A stretch of 53,485 nucleotides of DNA from Rhodospirillales bacterium 69-11 (GTDB lineage Bacteria > Pseudomonadota > Alphaproteobacteria > Acetobacterales > Acetobacteraceae). The stretch is taken from NCBI GenBank assembly GCA_001898425.1, contig MKTV01000032.1, positions 176,545-230,029 of the forward strand, written 5' to 3'. The position numbers and the translations under genes were made by a program. Of this stretch, positions 25,146 to 33,430 are shown piece after piece. Position 1 is the stretch's first letter. Each line of letters opens with the position of its first letter. Under the pieces are notes generated by a model, which made no database searches, was not told the DNA's origin, and saw only the letters and a list, made by a program, of their open reading frames with translations.

Positions 25146-26513
25146 CTATTCCGCCGCGCGCGCGACCCCGGTGACGCGAGTGCGGGTGCGCAAGGTCACG
25201 AACTCCTCGGCGGCGGTGGGATGGATGCCGATCGTGCGGTCGAAATCGGCCTTGGTCGCGCCCATGACGATGGCGATCGCGATGCCCTGGATGATCTCCG
25301 GCGCGTCCTCGCCCAGCATGTGGGCGCCCACCACCTTCTGTGTCGCCTGGTCCACCACCAGCTTCATCAGCGTCTTGCGCGTGCGGCCCGTCAGCGTGTG
25401 CCGCATCGGCGTGAACCGCGTGACGTAGATGTCGGCCGGCCCGCGCGCCGCGGCCTGCTCCTCGGTCAAGCCGACGGTGGCGATCGGCGGTGTGGAGAAC
25501 ACCGCCGACGGCACGTTCACCAGCGAGATCCGCCGCGGCGTCTTGCCGAACAGGGAATCCGCCAGCGCGTGCCCTTCGGCGGTCGCCACCGGCGTCAGGT
25601 TCACGCGGTTGGTCACGTCGCCGATCGCATAGACATGCGGCTGGCTGGTGCGCAGATGGTCGTCCACCTCGACCGCGCCCGCCGCGCCGGTGCGGATGCC
25701 CGCGGCGGCCAGGCCGAGCCGATCGGTTGCGGGACGGCGGCCGGTGGCGAAGAAGACGAGGTCGGAGGTCAGCGTCTCGCCATCGCCGAAGCTCAGGATC
25801 CGGCGCTCCCCGTCCGCCGCGACCGAGATCGGGTGGGAGTTCGGGTGCAGGATGATTCCCTGGGCGTCCAGGGCCTCGGCGAGCCCCTCCCGCAGGTCGT
25901 GGTCGAACCCGCGCACCGGCAGCGGCTGGCGGTAGACGAGGTGGGTCTCGGCGCCCAGCGCGCGGAAGATGCCGGCGAACTCGACCGCGATGTAGCCGGA
26001 CCCGACGATCGTCACGTGCCGCGGCATGCGCGGGAGATAGAACGCGTCGTCGGAGACGATGCCGAGCTCCGCGCCCGGGATGGCGGGCCGTTCGGGGTGG
26101 CCGCCGGTCGCGATCACGATCCGCTCCGCGGTGATCCGCTGGCCGCCGACGTCGAGCGTATGGGGATCGACGAAGGTCGCCCGGGCGTCGAACACCTGCG
26201 CACCCGCGCCGGCCAGCAGCTTGCGATAGATCGCCTCCAGCCGGCCGATCTCGCGGTCCTTGGCGGCGATCAGCTTGGACCAGTCATGCGGCCCCTTCTT
26301 GATGGTCCAGCCGAAACCGGCCGCGTCCTCCGCCCAGGCGCCGTATTCTCCGGCCTGCACCAGGAGCTTCTTCGGCACGCAGCCGATGTTGACGCAGGTG
26401 CCGCCCCAGAACCGCTCTTCGGCGATGCCGACCTTGGCGCCGTGACCGGCCGCGATCCGCGCACAGCGGACGCCGGCGGATCCGCCGCCGATCACGAACA
26501 GATCGAAATCCAT
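25146..26513 (-). CDS. gor: Glutathione-disulfide reductase
   Basis: A 455-residue flavoprotein that reduces oxidised glutathione with NADPH. The FAD site is VIGGGSAGVRCARIAA (residues 7-22). The redox pair Cys40/Cys45 lies in WGGTCVNIGCVPKKL. The second dinucleotide fold reads VGSGYIAVEFAGIFRALGA, followed by Arg residues in VYRQPLPVRGF that fit NADPH rather than NADH. The dimer His-Glu end is GIHPTAAEEFVTL. It is 87 bases upstream of the orphan binding protein and divergent from the YgfZ gene. Confidence 0.93.
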   Translation of the reverse strand: MDFDLFVIGGGSAGVRCARIAAGHGAKVGIAEERFWGGTCVNIGCVPKKLLVQAGEYGAWAEDAAGFGWTIKKGPHDWSKLIAAKDREIGRLEAIYRKLLAGAGAQVFDARATFVDPHTLDVGGQRITAERIVIATGGHPERPAIPGAELGIVSDDAFYLPRMPRHVTIVGSGYIAVEFAGIFRALGAETHLVYRQPLPVRGFDHDLREGLAEALDAQGIILHPNSHPISVAADGERRILSFGDGETLTSDLVFFATGRRPATDRLGLAAAGIRTGAAGAVEVDDHLRTSQPHVYAIGDVTNRVNLTPVATAEGHALADSLFGKTPRRISLVNVPSAVFSTPPIATVGLTEEQAAARGPADIYVTRFTPMRHTLTGRTRKTLMKLVVDQATQKVVGAHMLGEDAPEIIQGIAIAIVMGATKADFDRTIGIHPTAAEEFVTLRTRTRVTGVARAAE

Positions 26514-26631
26514 CAATACGTGCTCCCAGTGTCGCCAGGGAGTGTGACCCCCGGTTCCGAGCGGTTCAAGAGCGGTACAGCCCCGCACGGGAATGCCTTG
26601 CGCCGGGGCTGGTCCGTATTACGTGAACGCC

Positions 26632-27468
26632 ATGACCTATGTGGCCGCGCTGCCCCATCGGGGCGTCATCGCCGTGACCGGCGAGGATCGGGTGAGCTTT
26701 CTGCAGGGGCTGGTGTCCAACGACGTCGCCCTGGCCGCCCCGGGACGCGCCGTCTGGGCCGGGCTCCTGACCCCGCAGGGCAAATGGCTGGCCGACTTCT
26801 TCATCCTGAGTGACGGCGATCGCCTGCTGCTCGATTGCGAGGCGGCGCAGTTGCCCATGCTCCTGCCGCGGTTGAGCCGATTCCGCCTGCGTGCGCGTGT
26901 GGGCCTCGCCGCGGCACCCGACCTGCTGGTTCACGTCGCCTGGGGCGGGCCGCCCCCGGACGCTGCCCCCGAGGCCGCGCGCCCCGGCAGCGTGAGCGCC
27001 CCGGATCCCCGCTTGCCGGACGCAGGATGGCGCGTGCTGGCGCCGTTGGGCCTGCCGACCAACGCCACGGCCGCAGACTGGGACGCCCACCGCCTTGCGC
27101 TCGGCCTGCCCGAGGCCGCGGATCTGGAGCCGGAGAAGACCGTCCTGCTGGAGGCGGGCTTCGACGAGCTGAACGGCGTCTCCTGGACCAAGGGCTGCTA
27201 CATGGGCCAGGAGCTCACCGCGCGGACCCGCTACCGCGGCCTGCTGAAGCGCCGGCTCGTGCCCGTCGCGGTGGATGGGCCGCTGCCCGCGCCCGGAACC
27301 CCCGTGCTGCGCGACGGCGCGGAGGTCGGCACGATGCGGTCGGGCCGCGGCACGCACGGCCTCGCCCTTTTGCGGATCGGAGCGATGGACGGTCCGCTCG
27401 CCTGCGGAGAGGCCCGGCTCACCCCCGTCCTGCCCGCCTGGATCCGGCTTCCCGAACCGGCCGGCTGA
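26632..27468 (+). CDS. ygfZ: YgfZ/GcvT-family folate-binding protein (Fe-S cluster maintenance)
   Basis: A 278-residue YgfZ-type protein. These folate-binding relatives of GcvT help keep or repair some iron-sulfur enzymes. The signature KGCYMGQE, with the conserved Cys, is near residue 188, preceded by LEAGFDELNGVSWTKG; the N-terminal part has VTGEDRVSFLQGLVSNDV. Slightly short for the family. Starting at 26632 (MTYVAALPHRG) avoids a 13-residue leader with no family likeness. Confidence 0.9.
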   Translation: MTYVAALPHRGVIAVTGEDRVSFLQGLVSNDVALAAPGRAVWAGLLTPQGKWLADFFILSDGDRLLLDCEAAQLPMLLPRLSRFRLRARVGLAAAPDLLVHVAWGGPPPDAAPEAARPGSVSAPDPRLPDAGWRVLAPLGLPTNATAADWDAHRLALGLPEAADLEPEKTVLLEAGFDELNGVSWTKGCYMGQELTARTRYRGLLKRRLVPVAVDGPLPAPGTPVLRDGAEVGTMRSGRGTHGLALLRIGAMDGPLACGEARLTPVLPAWIRLPEPAG

Positions 27469-27552
27469 GCACCGCCCCACGGGGCCAAATATCTCGCGCA
27501 ATCGTGATGTTTGTATCTGGTCAGTGAGGTCGCACTCTCTGCTTGCGGAGCT

Positions 27553-27582
27553 TTGCGACGTTCCAACGACACGATCTACAAT
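27553..27582 (+). promoter_or_regulatory. Candidate promoter of the LysR gene
   Basis: TTGCGA (27553-27558), 18-base spacer, TACAAT (27577-27582), in a 168-base gap that is clearly more AT-rich than its surroundings. Start codon GTG follows 55 bases on, with GGAAGGGAG before it. Confidence 0.5.
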
Positions 27583-27636
27583 GACACGAAACGATCGGGT
27601 GCGCGCGGCAACGTCCGCCGGCGGAAGGGAGACGCG

Positions 27637-28554
27637 GTGGATCGGCTGACCAGCATGACCGTATTCGCGCGCGTCGCCGCCACACGCAGCTTCTCCGCGG
27701 CCGCCCGGGACCTCGGGATCTCGCAGGCCACCGCCAGCAAGCACGTCCAAACGCTGGAGGACTGGATCGGCACCCGCCTCCTGCACCGGACGACGCGGCG
27801 GGTCGGGCTGACGGAGGCCGGGGAGAGCTTCTTCGCCCAGTGCACCCGGATTCTCGAGGACATGGAGACGGCGCGCCAGGTCGGCCGTCCCGATGCGCGG
27901 ATCCGCGGCAGCCTGCGCTTCACCGCCCCCGTCTCCTTCGGGACCGCCCTTCTCGGCCCGATCCTCGTCGGCTTCATGCAGCAGCACCCGGATCTGACGC
28001 TCAACGTCACGCTGGTCGACCGCGCGGTCGACCTGATGGAGGAGGGCTACGACCTCGCGCTGCAGGTGATCCATGGCCCGCTCGAGGCCGCCCACCAGCC
28101 GGGCATGCTGATCCAGCAGCTCATGCCGATGCCGTTCGAGGTCTGCGCCGCGCCGGACTATCTCGCCGGGGCCGGCACCCCGGAGACACCCGCCGACCTC
28201 GCGCGGCATGTGTGCCTGGCCGACAACCGGCATCCGGGGGACGTCTGGCGCTTCGTCGGCCCCGAGGGCGCTGTCGAGGACGTGCCGATCCCGAGCCGGA
28301 TGCGGTCAGACAATGGTGTCTTGCGGCGGGAGGCGGCGCGGGCCGGCGGGGGCATCCTCCTGGCCCCGGCCTTCCTGCTGGCCGACGACGTCGCCGCTGG
28401 CCGGCTGGTGCGACTGCTTCCGGGATACCGCGCCCAGGAAGCGACCTTGTGCGCGGTCTGCCACAGCAGCCGCGCGGCGCTGCCGAAGATGCGGGCGCTG
28501 ATCGGCTTCCTCATGGCGCGGTTCCAGCCCGCGCCGGAGACCGGGTCGTCCTGA
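27637..28554 (+). CDS. LysR-family transcriptional regulator
   Basis: A 305-residue regulator. The winged helix-turn-helix covers residues 1-60 ([43 protein letters not shown]), and the ligand-binding domain covers about 90-300. GTG at 27637 is the best start because of the strong GGAAGGGAG site; it gives the usual family length. The next gene begins 43 bases later on the same strand and is rnhB, so its regulated target is not obvious. It resembles the CrgA-type branch ([22 protein letters not shown]). Confidence 0.9.
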   Translation: MDRLTSMTVFARVAATRSFSAAARDLGISQATASKHVQTLEDWIGTRLLHRTTRRVGLTEAGESFFAQCTRILEDMETARQVGRPDARIRGSLRFTAPVSFGTALLGPILVGFMQQHPDLTLNVTLVDRAVDLMEEGYDLALQVIHGPLEAAHQPGMLIQQLMPMPFEVCAAPDYLAGAGTPETPADLARHVCLADNRHPGDVWRFVGPEGAVEDVPIPSRMRSDNGVLRREAARAGGGILLAPAFLLADDVAAGRLVRLLPGYRAQEATLCAVCHSSRAALPKMRALIGFLMARFQPAPETGSS

Positions 28555-28560
28555 CGGGCC

Positions 28561-28595
28561 TTGCCGCGACTCCCCTCCCCCCTGCTATGGGAGTC
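28561..28595 (+). promoter_or_regulatory. Candidate rnhB-ccrM promoter with a GANTC dyad
   Basis: TTGCCG (28561-28566), 17 bases, GCTATG (28584-28589), resembling the Caulobacter-type -10 GCTANAWC. Two methylation sites GACTC (28568-28572) and GAGTC (28591-28595) form a dyad GACTCCC / GGGAGTC (28568-28574, 28589-28595) over the spacer and start. As GANTC is the site of CcrM, coded two genes on, methylation-state feedback is plausible. Transcription would start at about the GTG codon of rnhB. Confidence 0.5.
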
Positions 28596-28597
28596 GG

Positions 28598-29425
28598 GTG
28601 CCGCATTTCAGAATGGAGCGTGCCGCCGGCGGGCGGGTTGCAGGTGTGGACGAGGCGGGTCGCGGCCCCCTCGCCGGCCCGGTCGTGGCCGCGGCCGTGG
28701 TCTTCCCGGCCGGGGTGCCGCGCCGGCTTGCCACGCTGCTCGACGATTCCAAGCGGCTGACCGCCGGGCAGCGGGAAGCCGCCTTCGCAGCGCTGCGGCG
28801 TTGCCGGACGGCGGAGATCGGTGTCGGCGCCGCCTCGGTCGCGGAGATCGCGCGGCTCAACATCCTGCACGCCGCGATGCTGGCGATGCGCCGTGCGGTC
28901 GCGCGACTGCCCGCCATTCCCGACCTCGCGCTGGTGGACGGCAACTACCCGCCCCGTCTCGATTGCCGCGTGACCTGCGTGGTGGACGGCGACGCGACAT
29001 GCCTGTCGATCGCCGCCGCCTCGATCATCGCGAAGGTGGTGCGGGACCGCGCGATGCAGCGCCTGGCCCAGCGCTGGCCCGGCTACGGCTGGGAGTCGAA
29101 CGCCGGCTACGCGACGGCGACGCACCGGGAGGCGCTGGCCCGCCTGGGCCCGACGCGCCACCACCGCGCGGGGTTCGGCACCGTCGCCCAGCTCGCGCTG
29201 GCGCTGCACCCGCCGGCCGCGGATCCGCTGCCGCCAGCCGACCTGGCCGCGGCCGTTCCACCGCTCCCGGCCGATGCGCTCCCCCCCGCCCTGGTGTCCG
29301 ACCCGCACGTGGCGGCAGGGTTCGGCGGCATGCAGGCGCTGATGCGCCCGCAGCATCCCGAGGGCCAGGCCGGCCTTCCGGCGGACGAGGTCGATCTCGC
29401 GCTCGCGGACCACGTGTTCGATTGA
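28598..29425 (+). CDS. rnhB: Ribonuclease HII
   Basis: A 275-residue RNase HII that cuts RNA of RNA-DNA hybrids and single ribonucleotides in DNA. The first acidic residues are Asp18-Glu19 in [14 protein letters not shown], a further acidic motif is LVDGN near 110, and [12 protein letters not shown] follows. The GTG start gives MPHFRME, like other alphaproteobacterial RnhB starts; it has almost no leader. It has an unusual Pro/Ala-rich C-terminal extension of about 70 residues beyond the catalytic domain. The pairing with ccrM is typical for the class. Confidence 0.93.
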   Translation: MPHFRMERAAGGRVAGVDEAGRGPLAGPVVAAAVVFPAGVPRRLATLLDDSKRLTAGQREAAFAALRRCRTAEIGVGAASVAEIARLNILHAAMLAMRRAVARLPAIPDLALVDGNYPPRLDCRVTCVVDGDATCLSIAAASIIAKVVRDRAMQRLAQRWPGYGWESNAGYATATHREALARLGPTRHHRAGFGTVAQLALALHPPAADPLPPADLAAAVPPLPADALPPALVSDPHVAAGFGGMQALMRPQHPEGQAGLPADEVDLALADHVFD

Positions 29426-29485
29426 CGCGGCTTCGGTTGGCTCGTCACGATAGGGCGACCCGCCGCCTTCCGCCCCCCAGGAGCC

Positions 29486-30580
29486 ATGTTGGAATTCGTT
29501 CGCGAGCTGCCGCTGGACCAGGTCCTGTTGGGCGACTGTGTGCAGATGATGCGCATGCTGCCCTCGGCCTCGGTCCATTGCGTGTTCGCCGACCCGCCCT
29601 ACAACCTGCAGCTCCGGGGTGAGCTGCGCCGCCCCGACGACAGCCTGGTCGACGGCGTGGACGAGGAGTGGGACCGCTTCACCGACTTCGCCGCCTATGA
29701 CGCGTTCACGCGCGAGTGGCTGAGCGAGTGCCGGCGGCTGCTGACCAAGGACGGCACGATCTGGGTGATCGGCGCCTACCACAACATCTTCCGGATCGGC
29801 GCGATCCTGCAGGATCTCGGGTTCTGGATCCTGAACGACGTGGTGTGGCGCAAGGCCAATCCGATGCCGAATTTCCGCGGCCGGCGCTTCACCAACGCAC
29901 ATGAGACGCTGATCTGGGCGGCCCGCGGACGGGACAGCCGCTACCGGTTCAACTACCAGGCCATGAAGGCGCTGAACGACGACGTGCAGATGCGCAGCGA
30001 CTGGTTCCTGCCGCTCTGCACGGGGCAGGAGCGGCTGCGCAACCAGCACGGGCTGAAGCTGCACCCGACCCAGAAGCCGGAATCGCTGCTGCACCGGGTC
30101 ATGCTCGCCTCCACCGCGCCGGGCGACATCGTCCTCGACCCGTTCCTGGGCACCGGAACCACCGCGACGGTCGCCAAGCGGCTGCACCGCCATTTCATCG
30201 GCATCGAGCGGCATCCCGCCTATGCCGAAGCGGCGATCGGCCGGGTCCGCCGCACCCGCCCCGCCCCGCATGACGGGCTCTCCACCGCGCCGTCGAAGCG
30301 AGACACGCCGCGGGTGCCGTTCGGCAGCCTGGTGGAGCGCGGGCTGATCACCCCCGGAACCCGGGTGTTCGACCGGCTGCGCCGCGTGAGCGCGGTGGTC
30401 GGCGCGGACGGCACCCTGGTCGCCGGGGAGCATCGCGGCTCCATCCACAAGGTGGGCGCCGCCGTGCAGAACGCGCCCTCCTGCAACGGGTGGACGTTCT
30501 GGCACTTCGAGCGCGACGGCGCGCTGGTGCAGCTGGACGCGTTGCGCAACGACCAGGCAATGGCCGACACGCCATCGTGA
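29486..30580 (+). CDS. ccrM: Cell-cycle DNA adenine methyltransferase CcrM (GANTC)
   Basis: A 364-residue beta-class N6-adenine methylase. The catalytic motif DPPYNLQL is at residues 36-43, the target-recognition part has VWRKANPMPNFRGRRFTNAHE, and the AdoMet site DPFLGTGTT is near 218-226. A C-terminal RAMA-type domain (FGSLVERGLITPGTRVF..SIHKVGAAVQ..CNGWTFWHF) recognises DNA. CcrM methylates GANTC after replication in alphaproteobacteria. No restriction enzyme is nearby, so it is a solitary methylase. The AGGAG site is only two bases from the ATG. Confidence 0.95.
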   Translation: MLEFVRELPLDQVLLGDCVQMMRMLPSASVHCVFADPPYNLQLRGELRRPDDSLVDGVDEEWDRFTDFAAYDAFTREWLSECRRLLTKDGTIWVIGAYHNIFRIGAILQDLGFWILNDVVWRKANPMPNFRGRRFTNAHETLIWAARGRDSRYRFNYQAMKALNDDVQMRSDWFLPLCTGQERLRNQHGLKLHPTQKPESLLHRVMLASTAPGDIVLDPFLGTGTTATVAKRLHRHFIGIERHPAYAEAAIGRVRRTRPAPHDGLSTAPSKRDTPRVPFGSLVERGLITPGTRVFDRLRRVSAVVGADGTLVAGEHRGSIHKVGAAVQNAPSCNGWTFWHFERDGALVQLDALRNDQAMADTPS

Positions 30581-30644
30581 AAGCAGCCGCCGGACCCCGG
30601 CCTCATTTTGCAGGGACCACCTCCCCTCCAGCCAGGAGCCTCCC

Positions 30645-31067
30645 ATGTCCGGTGTCCCGCGGATCAGCGGCGTGCTGGAGACCTCGCTCTACGTCGAGGA
30701 TCTCGCGCGGTCCCGCGCCTTCTATGACCGCCTGTTCGGATTCGAGACCATCTTCTGCGACGACCGCATGTGCGCCATGGAAGTGCCCGGCGAGCAGGTG
30801 CTCCTGCTGTTCCGCCACGGCATGACGGACGAGCCGGCACCCGCGCCCGACGGATTCATCCCGCCGCATCACGGTCGTGGGGCGCTGCATCTCTGCTTCG
30901 CCATTCCCTATGGCGAGCTCGCACGGTGGGAGACGCATCTGCAGGCCCAGGGGGTGCCGCTGGAGAGCAAGCTGAGCTGGCCGCAGGGCGGCGTGAGCCT
31001 CTATTTCCGGGACCCGGACGGCCACTCGCTCGAAGTCGCCACACCGGGGCTCTGGCCGAACCGCTGA
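30645..31067 (+). CDS. VOC/glyoxalase superfamily protein
   Basis: A 140-residue two-module vicinal-oxygen-chelate fold: LETSLYVEDLARSRAFYDRLFGFE at the start, HLCFAIP in the middle and YFRDPDGHSLEVATPGLW at the end, which together could give His/Glu metal ligands. Members are dioxygenases, lyases or resistance proteins; the substrate cannot be told. One base separates its stop from the permease start, so the two are co-translated. Confidence 0.85.
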   Translation: MSGVPRISGVLETSLYVEDLARSRAFYDRLFGFETIFCDDRMCAMEVPGEQVLLLFRHGMTDEPAPAPDGFIPPHHGRGALHLCFAIPYGELARWETHLQAQGVPLESKLSWPQGGVSLYFRDPDGHSLEVATPGLWPNR

Positions 31068-31068
31068 C

Positions 31069-32382
31069 ATGGCGCGGATGGCGAGCCTGGGGGCGCTGGG
31101 GCTCCTGCTGGTCCTGGCGCTCGCGGCCGCGCTTGCGCCATGGCTGATGCCGGCGGACGACGCGGCGGCGCGAAAGATCGCGGCGGCCGCCATCTTCGTC
31201 GCGAGCTACGTGGCGCTGGCGGTCGGGAAGGTGCCCGGCCTCGCCATCGACCGCGCCGGCGTCGCCCTGGTCGGGGCGTGCCTGATGGTCGCCTCGGGGG
31301 CCATGCCGCTCGAGGACGCCTACAAGTCGATCGACCTGGACACGATCACCCTGCTCCTCGGCATGATGATCGTGGTCGCCAATCTGCGCCTGTCCGGGTT
31401 CTTCGCCCTGGCCAATGCCTGGGTGATGCGCCGTGCGCACCGGCCCATCGTGCTGCTGGCCGCGGTGGTCGGCGTCTCGGGCGTGTTCTCGGCCTTCCTG
31501 GTCAACGACGCCATCTGCCTGGTGCTCGCACCCCTCGTGGCGGAGGTGACGCTGGCGCTGCGCCGCAACCCGGTGCCGTACCTGCTGGGCGTCGCGATTG
31601 CCTCCAATGTCGGCTCCACCGCGACGATCACGGGCAATCCGCAGAACATCATGATCGGCACGATGTCGCAGATTCCGTATACGCGGTTCGCGCTCGCGCT
31701 CTCACCTGTGGCGGCGGTGGGGCTGGTGCTGACCGTGGGGCTGCTCGCCCTGCTCTACCGGCGGGAGTTCGCCGGGGGCGCGCGGCTGGAGGCGCCGGTG
31801 CAGCGGATCCGCGCCAACCGGTCGCTGGTCGCCCGCGCGCTGGTCGGCACCGTCGCGGTGGTCGGGCTGTTCTTCGCCGGCCAGCCCCCGGCCAAGGCCG
31901 CCATCGTCGTCGGCGGCCTGCTGCTGCTGACCCGCCGTGTGCGCAGCAGCCGCATCTATGCCGAGATCGACTGGTCGCTGCTGCTGATGTTCACCGGCCT
32001 GTTCGTGCTCGTGGCGGGCGCGGAACACGCGCTGCTGACACCGGACACCGTGGCGGCGGTGGGCCGGTTCGGCCTGGGGCAGGTGCCGGTGCTGGCCGGG
32101 GTCACCGCGGTGCTGTCCAACCTGGTGAGCAACGTCCCGGCCGTGCTGGTGCTGCAGCCCTTCGTCGCCGCCCTGCCCGATTCGGGCCATGCCTGGCTGG
32201 TGGTCGCCATGGCCTCCACGCTCGCCGGGAACTTCACGGTGTTGGGGTCGATCGCCAACCTGATCGTGGTGGAAAAGGCCGCGCGGCGTGGCGTCGCGAT
32301 CGGGTTCGGCGCCTATTTCCGCGCTGGGGCGCCGCTGACGGTGCTCACCATCCTCATCGGGACATGGTGGCTCTGGCGCTGA
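31069..32382 (+). CDS. Ion-transporter (SLC13/ArsB-like) permease
   Basis: A 437-residue membrane protein with about 11-12 TM helices. The two family loops are FLVNDAICLVLAPLV (near 143) and SNVGSTATITGNPQNIMIG (near 180), with a second-half counterpart LSNLVSNVPAVLVLQPF. This architecture is shared by SLC13, CitMHS, ArsB and NhaD. An anion or dicarboxylate is likely; arsenite is unsupported because no ars genes are near. It is coupled to the VOC gene. Confidence 0.87.
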   Translation: MARMASLGALGLLLVLALAAALAPWLMPADDAAARKIAAAAIFVASYVALAVGKVPGLAIDRAGVALVGACLMVASGAMPLEDAYKSIDLDTITLLLGMMIVVANLRLSGFFALANAWVMRRAHRPIVLLAAVVGVSGVFSAFLVNDAICLVLAPLVAEVTLALRRNPVPYLLGVAIASNVGSTATITGNPQNIMIGTMSQIPYTRFALALSPVAAVGLVLTVGLLALLYRREFAGGARLEAPVQRIRANRSLVARALVGTVAVVGLFFAGQPPAKAAIVVGGLLLLTRRVRSSRIYAEIDWSLLLMFTGLFVLVAGAEHALLTPDTVAAVGRFGLGQVPVLAGVTAVLSNLVSNVPAVLVLQPFVAALPDSGHAWLVVAMASTLAGNFTVLGSIANLIVVEKAARRGVAIGFGAYFRAGAPLTVLTILIGTWWLWR

Positions 32383-32416
32383 TCCGGGGCAGTGCTGCAA
32401 CCCACGCCCGCCCCCG

Positions 32417-32439
32417 CCGTTCCGGAATAAGCGGAACGG
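32417..32439 (+). terminator. Hairpin between permease and small ORF
   Basis: CCGTTCCG (32417-32424) and CGGAACGG (32432-32439) pair perfectly around a seven-base AT-rich loop. It may end the permease message, but it also touches the GGGAG ribosome site (32438-32442) of the next small gene and so could gate its translation. Confidence 0.5.
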
Positions 32440-32449
32440 GAGTTGGGGC

Positions 32450-32659
32450 ATGACGCAGATCAAGGTGCTGGACGAGGCGCTGTGGCCGACGGTGCCGGAC
32501 GAGGTGGTGCAGGAGGCACGCGAGGCCGCCAAGCAGGAGCCGTGCTGGATCGTCCGCCAGGGCAATGGCCACGTGGTCGCGACCGAGGAAGGGCCGGGCA
32601 GCCCGGACGTCGCGACGGGGGATATCACCTACATCGCGGAGATCGGGCCGGGGCAGTAG
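32450..32659 (+). CDS. Hypothetical 69-residue protein
   Basis: A small acidic protein (MTQIKVLDEALWPTVPDEVVQ...) with one Cys and the sequence CWIVRQGNGHVVATEEGPG. It has no signal peptide or membrane helix. GGGAG lies seven bases upstream. Codon use matches real genes and it sits alone between the permease and the convergent receiver gene. Function unknown. Confidence 0.65.
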   Translation: MTQIKVLDEALWPTVPDEVVQEAREAAKQEPCWIVRQGNGHVVATEEGPGSPDVATGDITYIAEIGPGQ

Positions 32660-32699
32660 CCACCCGCGACCGGCTTTCGACGCCCGGCGGGGACGCCGC

Positions 32700-33260
32700 T
32701 CAGGCCGGCAATGATGGGCCAGTCGGGGACGGGCCGACTGCGGACGGACCGGTCGGAGACGGGCCAGCTGGAGACAAATCGGTCGGGGGCGGGCCGAGCA
32801 CCTCGCGGATGGCTGCGTGCAGCACGGCCCGCGAGAACGGCTTGGGCAGGAAGCCGTTCATTCCCGCCGCGGCGCAGTCGATGCGCGTGCTCTCGTCGGC
32901 ATTGCCGCTGACCGCGAGGATCGGCACATCGCTGCCCGGCCCCGCCGCGCGAATCGCGCGCGCGGCCGCCACGCCGTCGAGTTCGGGCATGAACACGTCC
33001 ATCAGGATGACGTCGAAGCGGCGGGTGCCGGCCGCGCGGACCGCCTGCGCCCCGTCGGAGACGGCCTCGACCTTGTAGCCGAAGCCTTCGAGCATCCGCC
33101 GGGTGATGAGCTGGTTGGTCGGATTGTCCTCCGCCATCAGGATCTCGAGCGGCACGCCGGCCACCCCGGCGAGCACCTGCCTCTGGGGGTGGGAGGACGC
33201 CGGGAGGTTCGGGGACTCAGAAGCCGAAGCGGGTTGGTCAGGCAGGGACGAGCGCGACAT
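32700..33260 (-). CDS. Receiver-domain protein with GPSPT-repeat tail
   Basis: A 186-residue protein: about 37 disordered residues, then one receiver domain (about 38-155) with the acidic pair in ILMAEDNPTN, the phospho-acceptor Asp in FDVILMDVFMPELDG, the switch Ser in AVSGN and the Lys in GFLPKPFS. It resembles the receiver of hybrid histidine kinases rather than an output regulator, as no DNA-binding domain follows. The tail consists of repeated GPSPT-like pentapeptides. No kinase is adjacent. The start is unsure because no strong ribosome site precedes 33260. Confidence 0.83.
   Translation of the reverse strand: MSRSSLPDQPASASESPNLPASSHPQRQVLAGVAGVPLEILMAEDNPTNQLITRRMLEGFGYKVEAVSDGAQAVRAAGTRRFDVILMDVFMPELDGVAAARAIRAAGPGSDVPILAVSGNADESTRIDCAAAGMNGFLPKPFSRAVLHAAIREVLGPPPTDLSPAGPSPTGPSAVGPSPTGPSLPA
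32716..32790. repeat. 15-bp tandem repeat, five imperfect copies
   Basis: Units of GGGCC(A/G)..(C/G)TCGGGGAC type begin at 32716, 32731, 32746, 32761 and 32776. They code for the GPSPT-like tail of the receiver protein on the minus strand. A change in copy number would keep the frame. Confidence 0.75.
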
Positions 33261-33430
33261 CTGGTGCTTTCGTGGGCGATCCGCCGCCCCGGCGGCTATG
33301 ACAGGAATTCCTTAACCTCTGCTTTCGCCCGGTGACGCTGGCATGCGCGCCGCGCCACGGGCTCTGCTTGCCGCGCGGCGGGCCCTGTTGGCCGCGCGGC
33401 GGGACGGTCTCCTGCGCACGAAGCGCGGCC

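Noticed and set aside
22527..26813. Open frame of 1428 codons on the plus strand
   Set aside because: Antisense to DAHP synthase, a binding protein and glutathione reductase, all with clear motifs. Low-complexity Arg/His/Asp composition marks it as a shadow.
29486..30580. Restriction-modification system
   Set aside because: The methylase has the CcrM layout with a RAMA-type C-terminus and lies beside rnhB. No endonuclease gene is near, so it is a solitary cell-cycle methylase.
31069..32382. Arsenite efflux pump ArsB
   Set aside because: The ion-transporter superfamily fold fits, but no arsR, arsC or other arsenic gene is in the window. Called only to superfamily level.
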